From: Sulfuriferula sp047300855
Lineage (GTDB): Bacteria; Pseudomonadota; Gammaproteobacteria; Burkholderiales; Sulfuriferulaceae
Assembly (NCBI RefSeq): GCF_047300855.1
Contig: NZ_CP170197.1
Span: 1,798,001-1,862,000, forward strand
Direction of reading: 5' to 3'
DNA: 64,000 nucleotides
Each line of letters begins with the position of its first letter. The stretch's first letter is position 1. The position numbers and the translations under genes were made by a program. Positions 26,079 through 35,440 of this stretch are shown here, in pieces. The notes under the pieces were generated by a model. It worked only from the letters and a program-made list of their open reading frames with translations, did not search any database and was not told where the DNA came from.

Positions 26079-26678
26079 TTAAATAGCTGCAATGATAGGG
26101 TCCAGCGCAGCGCGAATTTCATCCAGACTGCGATCAGTCCTGATTATCCGGAATCGCGCTGGATATTGTTCTGCACGATGTAAATACATGGCCCGTACGC
26201 GCTCAAAAAAATCCTGCTGCTCTTGCTCGAATCTATCCAGACTGGCATTTGCCGCCAGTCGCTGGGCCGCTACCGAGACTTCCACATCAAACAGGAGCGT
26301 CAAATCCGGCTGCAATCCTGCCTGCACCCAATCCTCCAGAATTCGCAATCTGGATTCGGCTATGCCGCGTCCACCGCATTGGTAGGCAAAGCTGGCATCG
26401 GTAAATCGATCCGAGACAACGTAAGCGCCCCGCGCCAACGCCGGCAGTATCACTCGATCCAGATGTTCCCGGCGTGCTGCAAACATCAATAAGGCTTCGG
26501 TTTCGACATGCATGGGCTCGGCCAGCAATATTTCGCGCAGCTTTTCACCCAGCGGTGTCCCGCCCGGCTCGCGCGTAACCACCACTTCAACTCCACGTGC
26601 ACGCAGCTTGTCCGCCAGCCACGACAGATGGCTGGTCTTGCCTGCGCCGTCAATTCCTTCCAACGTGATGAATGGCAT
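26079..26678 (-). CDS. tmk: Thymidylate kinase
   Basis: Phosphorylates dTMP to dTDP. The 199-residue protein has P loop EGIDGAGKTSHLSWL, the DRx motif in YVVSDRFTDASFAYQ and REPGGTPLGEKLRE for substrate binding. The LID segment GRGIAESRL lacks the usual string of basic residues only in part, as in E. coli-type enzymes. It lies two bases after mltG and three before holB. Confidence 0.97.
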   Translation of the reverse strand: MPFITLEGIDGAGKTSHLSWLADKLRARGVEVVVTREPGGTPLGEKLREILLAEPMHVETEALLMFAARREHLDRVILPALARGAYVVSDRFTDASFAYQCGGRGIAESRLRILEDWVQAGLQPDLTLLFDVEVSVAAQRLAANASLDRFEQEQQDFFERVRAMYLHRAEQYPARFRIIRTDRSLDEIRAALDPIIAAI

Positions 26679-26680
26679 AC

Positions 26681-27670
26681 TCAGTTTCCGCTTTTTTGAT
26701 AGCGCATCACAGCGCGATTGTGCTCTTCGAGATTGTCTGAAAAAACATGGCTGCCATTGCCCTTGGCAACAAAATATAAAGCCTGGCTGGGGGCCGGATT
26801 CAGTGCGGCATGGATCGAATCGAGGCCCGGCATGGCTATCGGCGTAGGGGGCAAACCTGCGCGGGTATAGGTGTTATAAGGTGTATCAGCCAGCAGGTCG
26901 CGCTTGTGCAAGTTGCCATCAAAAGTGTCCCCGAGGCCATAGATCACACTGGGGTCGGTTTGCAAGCGCATCCCGTTGCGCAAGCGATTGATAAACACGG
27001 CAGCAATTAAGGGACGCTCGCTGGCCATACCGGTTTCTTTCTCAATAATGGATGCCATTGTCAGCGCCTGATAGGGATTTTCATAAGGCAACCCAGGCTG
27101 GCGCGTCGCCCATTCCTTGGCGAGATGCATCTGCATGGTTTCATAAGCACGACGCAGAATGGAAATGTCACTGTTGCCGGGATCAATGTAATACTTGGCA
27201 GGAAAAAACAGCCCCTCGGCGTGTGTTTCTGGAATCTTCAACGCAGTGAGTATCTGTGCCTCGCTCATATTGGTGGTGTCATGGCGCAGAGCCGGATGGG
27301 CATCCAGCGCTTCGCGCATTTGCTGGAAAGTCCAACCTTCGATAAACACTATTTCGCGCAAACTGACTTCGCCCTGGGTCAGTTTTCTGAGCAATTCTAC
27401 CGGCGTGGTGGCGCGCCCGAGTGTGTAATGTCCAGCTTTGATTCGCGCAGCATCGCCCAGCACCCTTGCCAGCAATCTGAATTGCCAGGCACTGTCAATC
27501 ACGCCCTGCTGACGCAGCTGCTCCGACACTGCAGTCATGCTGCTGCCAGGCTTAAGCGTAAATTCGGCCGGCAATGATTTCAGCGGTAAAGGAGTGCGTG
27601 CATACCAGAACAGATAGCCACCCATCCCCAGCAATGCGACCAGCAATAAAACCATCAAACGTTTAATCAA
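26681..27670 (-). CDS. mltG: Endolytic murein transglycosylase MltG
   Basis: Membrane-anchored lytic transglycosylase of 329 residues that cuts nascent peptidoglycan and may set glycan length. One N-terminal membrane helix (LMVLLLVALLGMGGYLFWY) is followed by a LysM-like region and the YceG catalytic domain with SIIEKETG, where the Glu is catalytic, and the QTDPSVIYGLG and PYNTYTRAGLPPTPIAMPG signatures. It overlaps pabC by eight bases and precedes tmk by two. Confidence 0.96.
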   Translation of the reverse strand: MIKRLMVLLLVALLGMGGYLFWYARTPLPLKSLPAEFTLKPGSSMTAVSEQLRQQGVIDSAWQFRLLARVLGDAARIKAGHYTLGRATTPVELLRKLTQGEVSLREIVFIEGWTFQQMREALDAHPALRHDTTNMSEAQILTALKIPETHAEGLFFPAKYYIDPGNSDISILRRAYETMQMHLAKEWATRQPGLPYENPYQALTMASIIEKETGMASERPLIAAVFINRLRNGMRLQTDPSVIYGLGDTFDGNLHKRDLLADTPYNTYTRAGLPPTPIAMPGLDSIHAALNPAPSQALYFVAKGNGSHVFSDNLEEHNRAVMRYQKSGN

Positions 27671-28478
27671 AGTCTTGTTCCAGTAGAGTACGTATCATCC
27701 GAACATAGGAATGCGGTTGCCAATTCCGATTCGCAAGTGTACGAATTTGCCAGACGCCGATCACGCTATTACATAACATCACAGCGTCCGCTGAGTACAA
27801 ATCCTTAAGTTCAAATTCACCTATTTCGGTTTTCAGGTCCAGCCTGGATCCCGCAGCAAGAATGCGCTCGCGAGTCACGCCACAAATGCCGCAGGCTGAC
27901 AGGTCCGGAGTAAGCAATGTATTGCCGCGCACCATGAACAAATTACTCATCGTGCCACCGATTACTTTATTCGCTGCATCCAGCAGAATACCTTCGGCAA
28001 TTTGGGCGTCATTCCATTCCCTGCGTGCCAGCACATTTTCCAGCCGGTTAAGATGCTTGACCCCAGCTAGCGCGGGCTGCCGCGCAAGGCGCAAATCGCA
28101 GACACGGGCAACAATCCCGTGCTCGACATGGTCACGTGGATAAATTGGCATCGGGCTGCTGATCGCAATTGTACGTGACTCAATCAAATCGGCAGCAACT
28201 GCGTAACCACGCACTCCGCTACCTCGGGTAACAATAATCTTGACCACGCAATCCCGCGTATCCGCGGCGATACAAGCCAAATCCGCTTCCAGTGCTGCCT
28301 GCGCTGGCACAGGTAAATCCAGTCGTCCACAATCTGCAACAATTTTCGCATATTGGCGTGCCCATGCCACAGCCCTGCCATCGCGCAACAGCAGTGTGCG
28401 GAATATGCCGTCGCCATAAGCCAGCCCGCGATCCAGTGCATCCAGCATGCCGGTTTTCACGCCATTCACCAGAATCAT
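27663..28478 (-). CDS. pabC: Aminodeoxychorismate lyase
   Basis: PLP enzyme (fold type IV) of 271 residues making p-aminobenzoate and pyruvate from aminodeoxychorismate for folate synthesis. The start MILVNGVKTGMLDALDRGLAY is typical. The PLP lysine lies in AGVKHLNRLENVLARREW, and GGTMSNLFMV and CGVTRERIL match the family. It overlaps pabB by four bases and mltG by eight. Confidence 0.95.
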   Translation of the reverse strand: MILVNGVKTGMLDALDRGLAYGDGIFRTLLLRDGRAVAWARQYAKIVADCGRLDLPVPAQAALEADLACIAADTRDCVVKIIVTRGSGVRGYAVAADLIESRTIAISSPMPIYPRDHVEHGIVARVCDLRLARQPALAGVKHLNRLENVLARREWNDAQIAEGILLDAANKVIGGTMSNLFMVRGNTLLTPDLSACGICGVTRERILAAGSRLDLKTEIGEFELKDLYSADAVMLCNSVIGVWQIRTLANRNWQPHSYVRMIRTLLEQDFD

Positions 28479-29791
28479 CCGGCTAATCCCAGCGCCCGCA
28501 GCAAGCCCTTGGCCTTGGCACGCGTTTCGTTGAGTTCGGCTATCGGATCAGAATCCGCCACGATACCTGCACCCGCCGAGAAGCCGATATGCTCCCCTGT
28601 CACCATGATGGTACGAATCAGGATATTCAAATCCATGTCTCCATCCCGGTTCAGATAACCCATACTGCCGGTATAGGCATAGCGCGGCGTGGCTTCGAGT
28701 TCGCGGATGATTTGCATGGTGCGTACTTTAGGACATCCGGTAATAGTGCCACCTGGAAACAGGGCACGAATGACCTGTACTGGCGTGATCCCGGCGCGCA
28801 GCCTGCCTACAACCGTCGATTCGATATGGTGAACATAAGTGTAGCTGGTCACCGCCATCAGTTCGGCTACCCGCACGCTACCCGGCACACATACTCGACC
28901 CAGGTCATTGCGCTCAAGATCTACCAGCATCACATGTTCAGCCCGCTCTTTGGGGTGAGCGACCAGCTCAGCGCGGGTTTGTGCATCCTGTTGATGGTCG
29001 CTGTGGCGCGGATGAGTGCCTGCGATGGGTCTGGTGTGCGCCATGCCTGCCTGCACCTGTACCAGACGTTCGGGTGAGGAACTGACAATGGTATGTTCTG
29101 GAGTAAGGTGCGCCAATCCGGAAAATGGCGCCGGGTTGCTGCGACGCAGTGCCTGATACAGGGACACCGCGGGTGCTTTGCTTTGTACGCGGCCATGCCA
29201 GCGACGCGACAAATTGACCTGGAACACATCCCCGGCACGGATGTACTGCTGGATATGCCTTACCCCTTCAAGGAAATCCTGTTCAGGAGCTTCCTGCAGA
29301 TCGAGAAGCGTGACGGGAATGTCGCTGACAGGTGGCAACCCAGCCAGATCGTCCTTCAAAGTATCCAGAAAGCTCGCATAATCAGCCTCGGCAAACAGCC
29401 AGGTTTCTCCGCTGCGGCGATTCACCATCACAGCGGCAGGCATCCGGATGATCGCAGCAAGAGGAAAATCGGTATCGGCTGAGCGGGGAGGTACCGTGGG
29501 CTCCAATCCCTCCAATAGTTCATAACCCAGATAGAGAAACCAGCCGCCACGGAACGGCAAGTGCCCAATAGCCGGGTCCGCCACACAGCGTGCTGCTTGC
29601 CATGCAGCATCCAGTTGACCCAGACACTGTTGAGCTTCACCGTTCTTGAATAACAGAGTTTGTTGCGGAAAAGCCAGCAGGATATCCCAGCCGTCACCAG
29701 ACGCCGTTTCCAGCAGCACCGAATAGCGCTGTGGGTCGGCCTGATGAAGACTTAACAAATCGGCGCTGCCGGGAAGTAAAAGAACAGGCAC
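28475..29791 (-). CDS. pabB: Aminodeoxychorismate synthase component I
   Basis: Chorismate-utilising enzyme of 438 residues forming 4-amino-4-deoxychorismate with a glutaminase partner (PabA), which is not in this window. The chorismate-binding core shows DVFQVNLSRRWHG, SSSPERLVQV, RPIAGTHPR, LVDLERNDLGRVC and FPGGTITGCPKVRTMQII, standard for PabB/TrpE. Position next to pabC makes PabB, not TrpE, the right name. It overlaps pabC by ATGA. Confidence 0.95.
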   Translation of the reverse strand: MPVLLLPGSADLLSLHQADPQRYSVLLETASGDGWDILLAFPQQTLLFKNGEAQQCLGQLDAAWQAARCVADPAIGHLPFRGGWFLYLGYELLEGLEPTVPPRSADTDFPLAAIIRMPAAVMVNRRSGETWLFAEADYASFLDTLKDDLAGLPPVSDIPVTLLDLQEAPEQDFLEGVRHIQQYIRAGDVFQVNLSRRWHGRVQSKAPAVSLYQALRRSNPAPFSGLAHLTPEHTIVSSSPERLVQVQAGMAHTRPIAGTHPRHSDHQQDAQTRAELVAHPKERAEHVMLVDLERNDLGRVCVPGSVRVAELMAVTSYTYVHHIESTVVGRLRAGITPVQVIRALFPGGTITGCPKVRTMQIIRELEATPRYAYTGSMGYLNRDGDMDLNILIRTIMVTGEHIGFSAGAGIVADSDPIAELNETRAKAKGLLRALGLAG

Positions 29792-29821
29792 AAGGATAAG
29801 CGCTGCAGCCCAGCGCCTGGG

Positions 29822-31060
29822 TTAGACTTTACGAAACACCAGCGTGCCGTTGGTACCGCCAAAACCAAACGAGTTCGACAACGCCACGTCAATTTTCATC
29901 TGCCGGGCTGTATTCGGCACATAGTCCAGGTCACAGGCTTCGTCCTGATCAAAAATATTGATCGTGGGTGGCGCGACCTGTTCATGTACGCTCAGCGCAG
30001 AAAATACAGCCTCTACTCCGCCCGCTGCACCCAGCAGATGCCCGGTCATGGATTTGGTTGAACTGATTGCTGCTTTGTAAGCATGATCGCCCAAGGCGCG
30101 CTTTACAGCCATGGTTTCGGCCAAGTCACCCAGCGGCGTGGACGTGCCGTGAGCATTGATATAATCCACTTGGTCGGCATTCAAACCTGCGTTTTTCAGT
30201 GCATTGCGCATGCAGCGTGCTGCGCCCTCGCCATTTTCTACCGGGGCAGTCATATGGTAGGCATCGCCACTCATGCCGAAACCGGCGACTTCAGCATAGA
30301 TTTTTGCGCCGCGCGCCTTGGCGTGTCCGTATTCCTCCAGCACCAGAATACCTGCACCCTCCCCCATGACGAAGCCGTCACGCCCCTTGTCCCAAGGGCG
30401 ACTTGAGGTGGCCGGATCATCGTTACGCGTGGACAAGGCACGCGCGGCTGCAAATCCTCCCATGCCCAGGGGGCTGATCGCCGATTCCGCCCCGCCCGCG
30501 ACCATCACATCCGCATCGCCATACTCGATCATGCGGGCGGAATCACCGATACAATGGGTAGCCGTGCTACAGGCGGTGACCATTGCCAGATTCGGGCCCT
30601 TGAATCCATACAGAATGGACAGGTTGCCTGCGATCATATTGATAATCGAAGCCGGTATAAAAAACGGTGAAATCTTGCGGGGGCCGCCTGCTAGATAGAT
30701 ATTGTGCGTTTCCTCGATCAGCGGCAAACCGCCAATCCCCGAACCGATATTTACGCCAATACGCTCGGCGTTTTCCTCTGTAACTTCCAATCCGGCATCT
30801 TTGACCGCTTCGATGGCAGCAACCATGCCATATTGGATGAAGACATCCATGCGGCGGGCATCTTTGGGATTAAGATATTGACCCACATCGAAATTCTTGA
30901 CGTCCCCGGCAATTTGGCAAGCAAACAGCGTGGGGTCGAAACGGGTGATACGGGTAATACCGGATTTACCCGCCAGGATATTACCCCAGGATTCCTGGAG
31001 GCCTATGCCGACCGGGGACACAATCCCCAGACCGGTAATCACTACTCTACGCTTGGACAA
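29822..31060 (-). CDS. fabF: 3-oxoacyl-ACP synthase II
   Basis: Condensing enzyme of fatty acid elongation, 412 residues, starting MSKRRVVITGLGIVSPVG. The catalytic Cys lies in VTACSTATHCIG, the two His in NAHGTSTPLGD and SMTGHLLGAAGG, and a Lys just before the second. KAS II controls temperature-dependent cis-vaccenate formation in E. coli. It follows acpP by 26 bases. Confidence 0.98.
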   Translation of the reverse strand: MSKRRVVITGLGIVSPVGIGLQESWGNILAGKSGITRITRFDPTLFACQIAGDVKNFDVGQYLNPKDARRMDVFIQYGMVAAIEAVKDAGLEVTEENAERIGVNIGSGIGGLPLIEETHNIYLAGGPRKISPFFIPASIINMIAGNLSILYGFKGPNLAMVTACSTATHCIGDSARMIEYGDADVMVAGGAESAISPLGMGGFAAARALSTRNDDPATSSRPWDKGRDGFVMGEGAGILVLEEYGHAKARGAKIYAEVAGFGMSGDAYHMTAPVENGEGAARCMRNALKNAGLNADQVDYINAHGTSTPLGDLAETMAVKRALGDHAYKAAISSTKSMTGHLLGAAGGVEAVFSALSVHEQVAPPTINIFDQDEACDLDYVPNTARQMKIDVALSNSFGFGGTNGTLVFRKV

Positions 31061-31086
31061 TAACGACTCCGCGAGACTCTGGTAAA

Positions 31087-31326
31087 TTATTTGGCGAGAT
31101 GGCTATTGATGTAATCAATGGCCAATTTGACGGTGGTGATTTTTTCAGCTTCTTCGTCAGGGATTTCACACTCGAATTCTTCTTCAAGCGCCATGACCAA
31201 TTCAACTGTATCCAGCGAATCTGCACCCAAATCATCGACAAAGGAAGATTCGGTTTTAACATCCGCTTCATTTACGCCCAGTTGTTCTGCGACGATTTTC
31301 TTGACACGCTGTTCGATATTGTCCAT
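31087..31326 (-). CDS. acpP: Acyl carrier protein
   Basis: Acidic 79-residue carrier of acyl chains. The phosphopantetheine attachment serine lies in the DLGADSLDTVELVMALEEEF helix start (GADSLDTVE). It lies between fabG and fabF with a 110-base gap upstream that carries a candidate promoter and an inverted repeat, consistent with the very high expression of acpP in bacteria. Confidence 0.98.
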   Translation of the reverse strand: MDNIEQRVKKIVAEQLGVNEADVKTESSFVDDLGADSLDTVELVMALEEEFECEIPDEEAEKITTVKLAIDYINSHLAK

Positions 31327-31356
31327 CTAGATACTCCCAAGTATTAAACAAAAAGC

Positions 31357-31391
31357 GCTGGCATTCTAACAAACTTGCCAGCATTACCCAA
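31357..31391 (-). promoter_or_regulatory. Candidate acpP promoter overlapped by an inverted repeat
   Basis: On the minus strand TTGGGT (31386-31391), 17 bases and TAGAAT (31363-31368) form a plausible sigma70 promoter. Arms GCTGGCA and TGCCAGC (31376-31382 and 31357-31363) with a 12-base spacer lie over the -10 region. This could be an operator or a small RNA hairpin; no known regulator is assigned. Confidence 0.4.
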
Positions 31392-31436
31392 ATTGGAACG
31401 GTACCGCACAGGCCATCGGGCCATTGCTGAAACCGC

Positions 31437-32177
31437 TCACTCCATGTACATACCGCCATTCACATGCAAGTTGGCACCCGTTATGTATCCTGCCGCTCCG
31501 GAAGCCAAGAAACCCACTGCATGCGCAATATCCGCCACCTGCCCCAAACGTCCGAGGGGAATATGCGTCAGCAGCGCATCGCGCTGTGCTTCCGGCAGGG
31601 CACGCGTCATATCCGTATCGATAAAGCCGGGGGATACGCAGTTAACCGTGATGTTACGACTACCCACTTCACGCGCCAAGGATTTGGAAAATCCGACCAA
31701 CCCTGCCTTGGTTGCCGAATAGTTGGTTTGTCCCGCATTACCCATGGCGCCAACTACCGAGGCAATATTGATGATACGACCATAACGCGCTTTCATCATG
31801 GCACGAAGTACCGCCCGCGACAGCCTGAATACCGACCCGAGGTTGGTTGCAATCACATCATCCCATTCCTCATCTTTCATCCGCATAAGCAGATTATCGC
31901 GGGTGATGCCTGCATTATTGACCAGAATGGCAATTTCACCGAAGCGTTGCTGAATCTGTTCCAGCGCTGAATTGATGCTCTCGGCATCGGTCACTTGCAG
32001 CACCACCCCCGCACCTTGCAGTGCGGACTGCTGCAAGTAATCGCTGATCGCCTGAGCTCCCGTTTCGCTGGTCGCTGTGCCGACAACAATCGCCCCTTGT
32101 TTGCCCAGCTCCAGTGCGATGGCTTTACCTATACCCCGGCTTGCGCCAGTAACTAATGCAATTTTTCCCTGAGCCAT
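31437..32177 (-). CDS. fabG: 3-oxoacyl-ACP reductase
   Basis: NADPH-dependent SDR reductase of 246 residues. The cofactor loop is TGASRGIGKAIA, NNAG follows, and the catalytic Ser-Tyr-Lys set lies in IINIASVVGAMGN and NYSATKAGLVG. The C-terminal YITGANLHVNGGMYM is typical of FabG. It lies eight bases after fabD and is followed by acpP. Confidence 0.98.
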   Translation of the reverse strand: MAQGKIALVTGASRGIGKAIALELGKQGAIVVGTATSETGAQAISDYLQQSALQGAGVVLQVTDAESINSALEQIQQRFGEIAILVNNAGITRDNLLMRMKDEEWDDVIATNLGSVFRLSRAVLRAMMKARYGRIINIASVVGAMGNAGQTNYSATKAGLVGFSKSLAREVGSRNITVNCVSPGFIDTDMTRALPEAQRDALLTHIPLGRLGQVADIAHAVGFLASGAAGYITGANLHVNGGMYME

Positions 32178-32185
32178 GGTTTCTC

Positions 32186-33118
32186 CTATCCAGCCAATAC
32201 GGATTTGATCTCGTTGATCGCATCCACGCTGGTCAGCGCGTAAACCTGAATGCTATTGTCAATGCGTTTATTGAGACCGGCCAGTACTTTTCCCGGTCCG
32301 CACTCAACGCTATGCGTTACGCCCTGAGCGGCCATAGCGCATATGGTTTCTACCCAACGTACCGGATTATAAAGCTGGCGAGCCAATGCGCTGCGAATCA
32401 GTGCCGGTTCACTATAAGCCATTACATCTGCGTTGTGCAGGACAGATATGCGCGGAGAGTGGATAGTCACGGATTCAAGGTACGCAGCAAGTTGCACTGC
32501 AGCCGGGCGCATCAACGTGCAGTGCGAAGGTACCGAAACTGGCAGCAACAAGGCGCGCTTGGCGCCTTTTTCCTTAGCCAGCGTCATGCCTCGCTCAACA
32601 GCGGCCTTATTGCCTGCAATGACCACTTGCCCAGGCGAATTGAAGTTAACCGGTTCCAGCACCTCAGATTGTGCCGCTTCCGTGCACACGCCGCGCACTA
32701 CCTCGTCGTCCAGCCCGAGGATGGCTGCCATGGCCCCCACACCTTCTGCAACCGCGCTCTGCATGATTTCAGCTCGTAACCGCACCAGCGGCAAAGCATC
32801 CGCGAACGACAACGCGCCAGCCGCCACCAATGCGGAATACTCGCCCAGGCTATGCCCGGCCATGACTTCCGGCGCCAACCCACCTTGATCAAGCCAGGCA
32901 CGATAAGTAGCTACTCCGGCAGCAAGCATCACCGGTTGTGTATTCACAGTCATGCCCAGCTGCTCGGCTGTACCGGAGTTGACCATTTGCCAGATATCCA
33001 CACCCAATATATCCGCAGCTTCTGCAAATGTTTCGCGTACGATAGGCAGGCTGTCAAAGCCTTGCACCATGCCTACCGACTGGGATCCCTGACCCGGAAA
33101 AACAAATGATAATTTCAT
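32186..33118 (-). CDS. fabD: Malonyl-CoA:ACP transacylase
   Basis: Loads malonyl groups on ACP. The 310-residue protein has FPGQGSQSVGM at the N terminus, the nucleophile serine in AGHSLGEYSALVAAG and the catalytic His in SVPSHCTLMRPA. The Arg that binds the malonyl carboxylate is in PLVRLRAEIMQ. Full family length, lying 28 bases after fabH. Confidence 0.98.
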   Translation of the reverse strand: MKLSFVFPGQGSQSVGMVQGFDSLPIVRETFAEAADILGVDIWQMVNSGTAEQLGMTVNTQPVMLAAGVATYRAWLDQGGLAPEVMAGHSLGEYSALVAAGALSFADALPLVRLRAEIMQSAVAEGVGAMAAILGLDDEVVRGVCTEAAQSEVLEPVNFNSPGQVVIAGNKAAVERGMTLAKEKGAKRALLLPVSVPSHCTLMRPAAVQLAAYLESVTIHSPRISVLHNADVMAYSEPALIRSALARQLYNPVRWVETICAMAAQGVTHSVECGPGKVLAGLNKRIDNSIQVYALTSVDAINEIKSVLAG

Positions 33119-33146
33119 CGATAAATCAAATAACTGAATTGATTAG

Positions 33147-34109
33147 CTAAGACCATTTAACAAGAACAGAGCCCCAGGTGAAACCACCACCGAAAGCCTC
33201 CATCAGAACAATTTCACCTGCCTGGATGCGTCCGTCGCGCACCGCCGTATCCAGTGCCAGCGGGATGGAGGCTGCCGAAGTATTACCGTGGCGATCTACC
33301 GTCACCACAACATTGTCCATACTCATACCGAGCTTTTTGGCAGTGGCCTGGATAATACGAATATTGGCCTGGTGCGGCACCAGCCAATTGATGTCGGATT
33401 TTTGCAAATTATTGGCAGCCAATGTTTCATCCACAATTGCGTCAAGGGTATTGACAGCCATTTTGAAAACCGCATTGCCTTGCATCTGCATAGTGGGCTT
33501 GGCATCTGCATATCCTGCCGAGACTCCACCATTCACGTGCAGCAGATCCTTGTAACGGCCATCGGCATGCAAGTGGCTGGAGATAATGCCCGGAGTCTCG
33601 CTGGCTTCAAGAATGATTGCACCCGCACCGTCCCCCCACAGTATGCAATTTCCGCGGTCGTTCCAGTCAGTGATCCGCGACAGCGTCTCGGCGCCAATGA
33701 CCAAGGCGCGTCGCGCCTGGCCTGCACGGATAAAATTGTCGGCGATGGACAAGGCATAAACGAAGCCGCTGCAAACGGCTTGCACATCAAACGCCGCGCT
33801 TCCGTTGCTCATACCCAGTTTGTTTTGCACCAGGCAGGCAGTACTCGGGAATACCAGATCCGGGGTAGTGGTTGCGACGATGACCAGATCGATTTCCGCC
33901 GAATCAATCCCTGCTGCCCTGATTGCCTGACGCGCTGCCGCGACAGCCATGTCACTGGTCGTTTCATGCTCGGCGGCAAGATGGCGCTCGCGAATACCGG
34001 TACGTTCCACTATCCACTGATCTGAAGTATCAACCATTTTCTCCAGATCGGCATTGGTAAGGACACGCTCCGGCAGATAGCTCCCCGTACCGGAGATCCT
34101 GGAATACAT
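33147..34109 (-). CDS. fabH: 3-oxoacyl-ACP synthase III
   Basis: Starts fatty acid synthesis by condensing acyl-CoA with malonyl-ACP; 320 residues. The Cys-His-Asn set is visible: Cys in VQAVCSGFVYAL, His in WLVPHQANIRI and Asn in GNTSAASIPLAL. It abuts plsX with no gap. Specificity for acetyl-CoA or branched primers cannot be told from the sequence alone. Confidence 0.98.
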   Translation of the reverse strand: MYSRISGTGSYLPERVLTNADLEKMVDTSDQWIVERTGIRERHLAAEHETTSDMAVAAARQAIRAAGIDSAEIDLVIVATTTPDLVFPSTACLVQNKLGMSNGSAAFDVQAVCSGFVYALSIADNFIRAGQARRALVIGAETLSRITDWNDRGNCILWGDGAGAIILEASETPGIISSHLHADGRYKDLLHVNGGVSAGYADAKPTMQMQGNAVFKMAVNTLDAIVDETLAANNLQKSDINWLVPHQANIRIIQATAKKLGMSMDNVVVTVDRHGNTSAASIPLALDTAVRDGRIQAGEIVLMEAFGGGFTWGSVLVKWS

Positions 34110-35129
34110 TTAGGCGACTTCCTTATGCAGCGTGGCCATTTGTTGAGTGATACGGTTTAACACGCCACTGCGCACTTCGCGTACCGCCTGTTCTATCGCA
34201 TGCTCGAAAGCAAATCGGTCGGCGCCGCCGTGGCTTTTGATCACGATGCCGCGCAAACCAAGCAGGGTGGCGCCATTGTAGCGACGTGGATCAACCCGTT
34301 TTTTAAAAGCGTTCAGCACCGGCAAGGCGATGAATCCGGCCATACGCGTAAACATGTTGCGCTTGAATTCTTCCCGCAACATGGTTGCGATCATTTTTGC
34401 CAGCCCCTCAGAGCTTTTAAGGGCGATATTTCCGACAAATCCATCGCAGACCACGACATCCGTTGTGCCTTTGAAAATATCGTTTCCTTCCACATTACCG
34501 TAAAAATTCAAACCACTACTACGCAATAAATCTGCCGCCTGCTTGACGATTTCGTTACCCTTGATTTCTTCTTCGCCTACATTGAGCAGCCCCACACTGG
34601 GTGCTTCACTCTGTTCAAGTGCTGACACCAGCATGGCGCCCATAATGCCGAATTGCAGCAAATGTTCGGCACTGCAATCCACGTTTGCTCCCATATCCAG
34701 CACGTAAGTATGGCCTTTAACAGTGGGCATTTCGGCGGCTATTGCAGGACGTTCAATACCGGGCAGCATTTTCAGAACAAAGCGCGCGGTGGCCATGAGG
34801 GCGCCGGTATTTCCGGCTGACACGCAGGCGTTCGCCTCGCCGCTCTTAACCAGGTCAATCGCGACGCGCATGGAAGAGTCTTTTTTGTTGCGCATGGCGA
34901 GAGCCGGTGACTCGTCCATGGCAACGACTTCAGTGGCGGGGTGGATACGCAGCCGTGAGCTTGTTTTACCGCGCCGCATACGCAATTCGGCCTCGACAAC
35001 ATCCTGCAGGCCTACCAGAACAATATTCAGTTCCGGATCACGCGCAAGGCACTTCAATGCGGCGGGGATAGTGACATGTGGGCCATGGTCACCTCCCATG
35101 GCATCGATGGCCACGGTAACATCTCTCAT
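34110..35129 (-). CDS. plsX: Phosphate acyltransferase PlsX
   Basis: Makes acyl-phosphate from acyl-ACP for phospholipid synthesis. The 339-residue protein starts MRDVTVAIDAMGGDHGP and has SAGNTGALMATA, LDMGANVDC and VVCDGFVGNIALKSSEG, all family marks. It follows rpmF by 118 bases and abuts fabH, the standard order. Confidence 0.98.
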   Translation of the reverse strand: MRDVTVAIDAMGGDHGPHVTIPAALKCLARDPELNIVLVGLQDVVEAELRMRRGKTSSRLRIHPATEVVAMDESPALAMRNKKDSSMRVAIDLVKSGEANACVSAGNTGALMATARFVLKMLPGIERPAIAAEMPTVKGHTYVLDMGANVDCSAEHLLQFGIMGAMLVSALEQSEAPSVGLLNVGEEEIKGNEIVKQAADLLRSSGLNFYGNVEGNDIFKGTTDVVVCDGFVGNIALKSSEGLAKMIATMLREEFKRNMFTRMAGFIALPVLNAFKKRVDPRRYNGATLLGLRGIVIKSHGGADRFAFEHAIEQAVREVRSGVLNRITQQMATLHKEVA

Positions 35130-35247
35130 GATTCGGGGATTGCGTCCAAACGTTGCAACATTGAATGTGCTGATATTGACATCAACAGGAAAGCCAACTC
35201 ACACGTCGTGACGCAAATAAATTGCACAGAGTGGATTCTGCGAAGAC

Positions 35248-35427
35248 TTATTCGTCCTTGCTACGCACCACTTTACGCCCACGATAAAAACCGTTAGGGC
35301 TGATGTGATGACGCAAATGGACTTCGCCAGTAGTCGGCTCAATCGCCAGAGGCGGATTGGTCAGGAAGTCGTGCGAGCGATGCATGCCGCGCTTGGACGG
35401 GGATTTTTTATTCTGCTGAACTGCCAT
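35248..35427 (-). CDS. rpmF: 50S ribosomal protein L32
   Basis: A 59-residue ribosomal protein starting MAVQQNKKSPSKRGMHRSHD, with the conserved LRHHISPNGFYRGRKV end. The Zn-ribbon cysteines seen in some L32 proteins are absent, as is usual in proteobacterial L32. It lies 13 bases after yceD and before plsX, the classic location. Confidence 0.97.
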   Translation of the reverse strand: MAVQQNKKSPSKRGMHRSHDFLTNPPLAIEPTTGEVHLRHHISPNGFYRGRKVVRSKDE

Positions 35428-35440
35428 TTTAGTACTCCAA

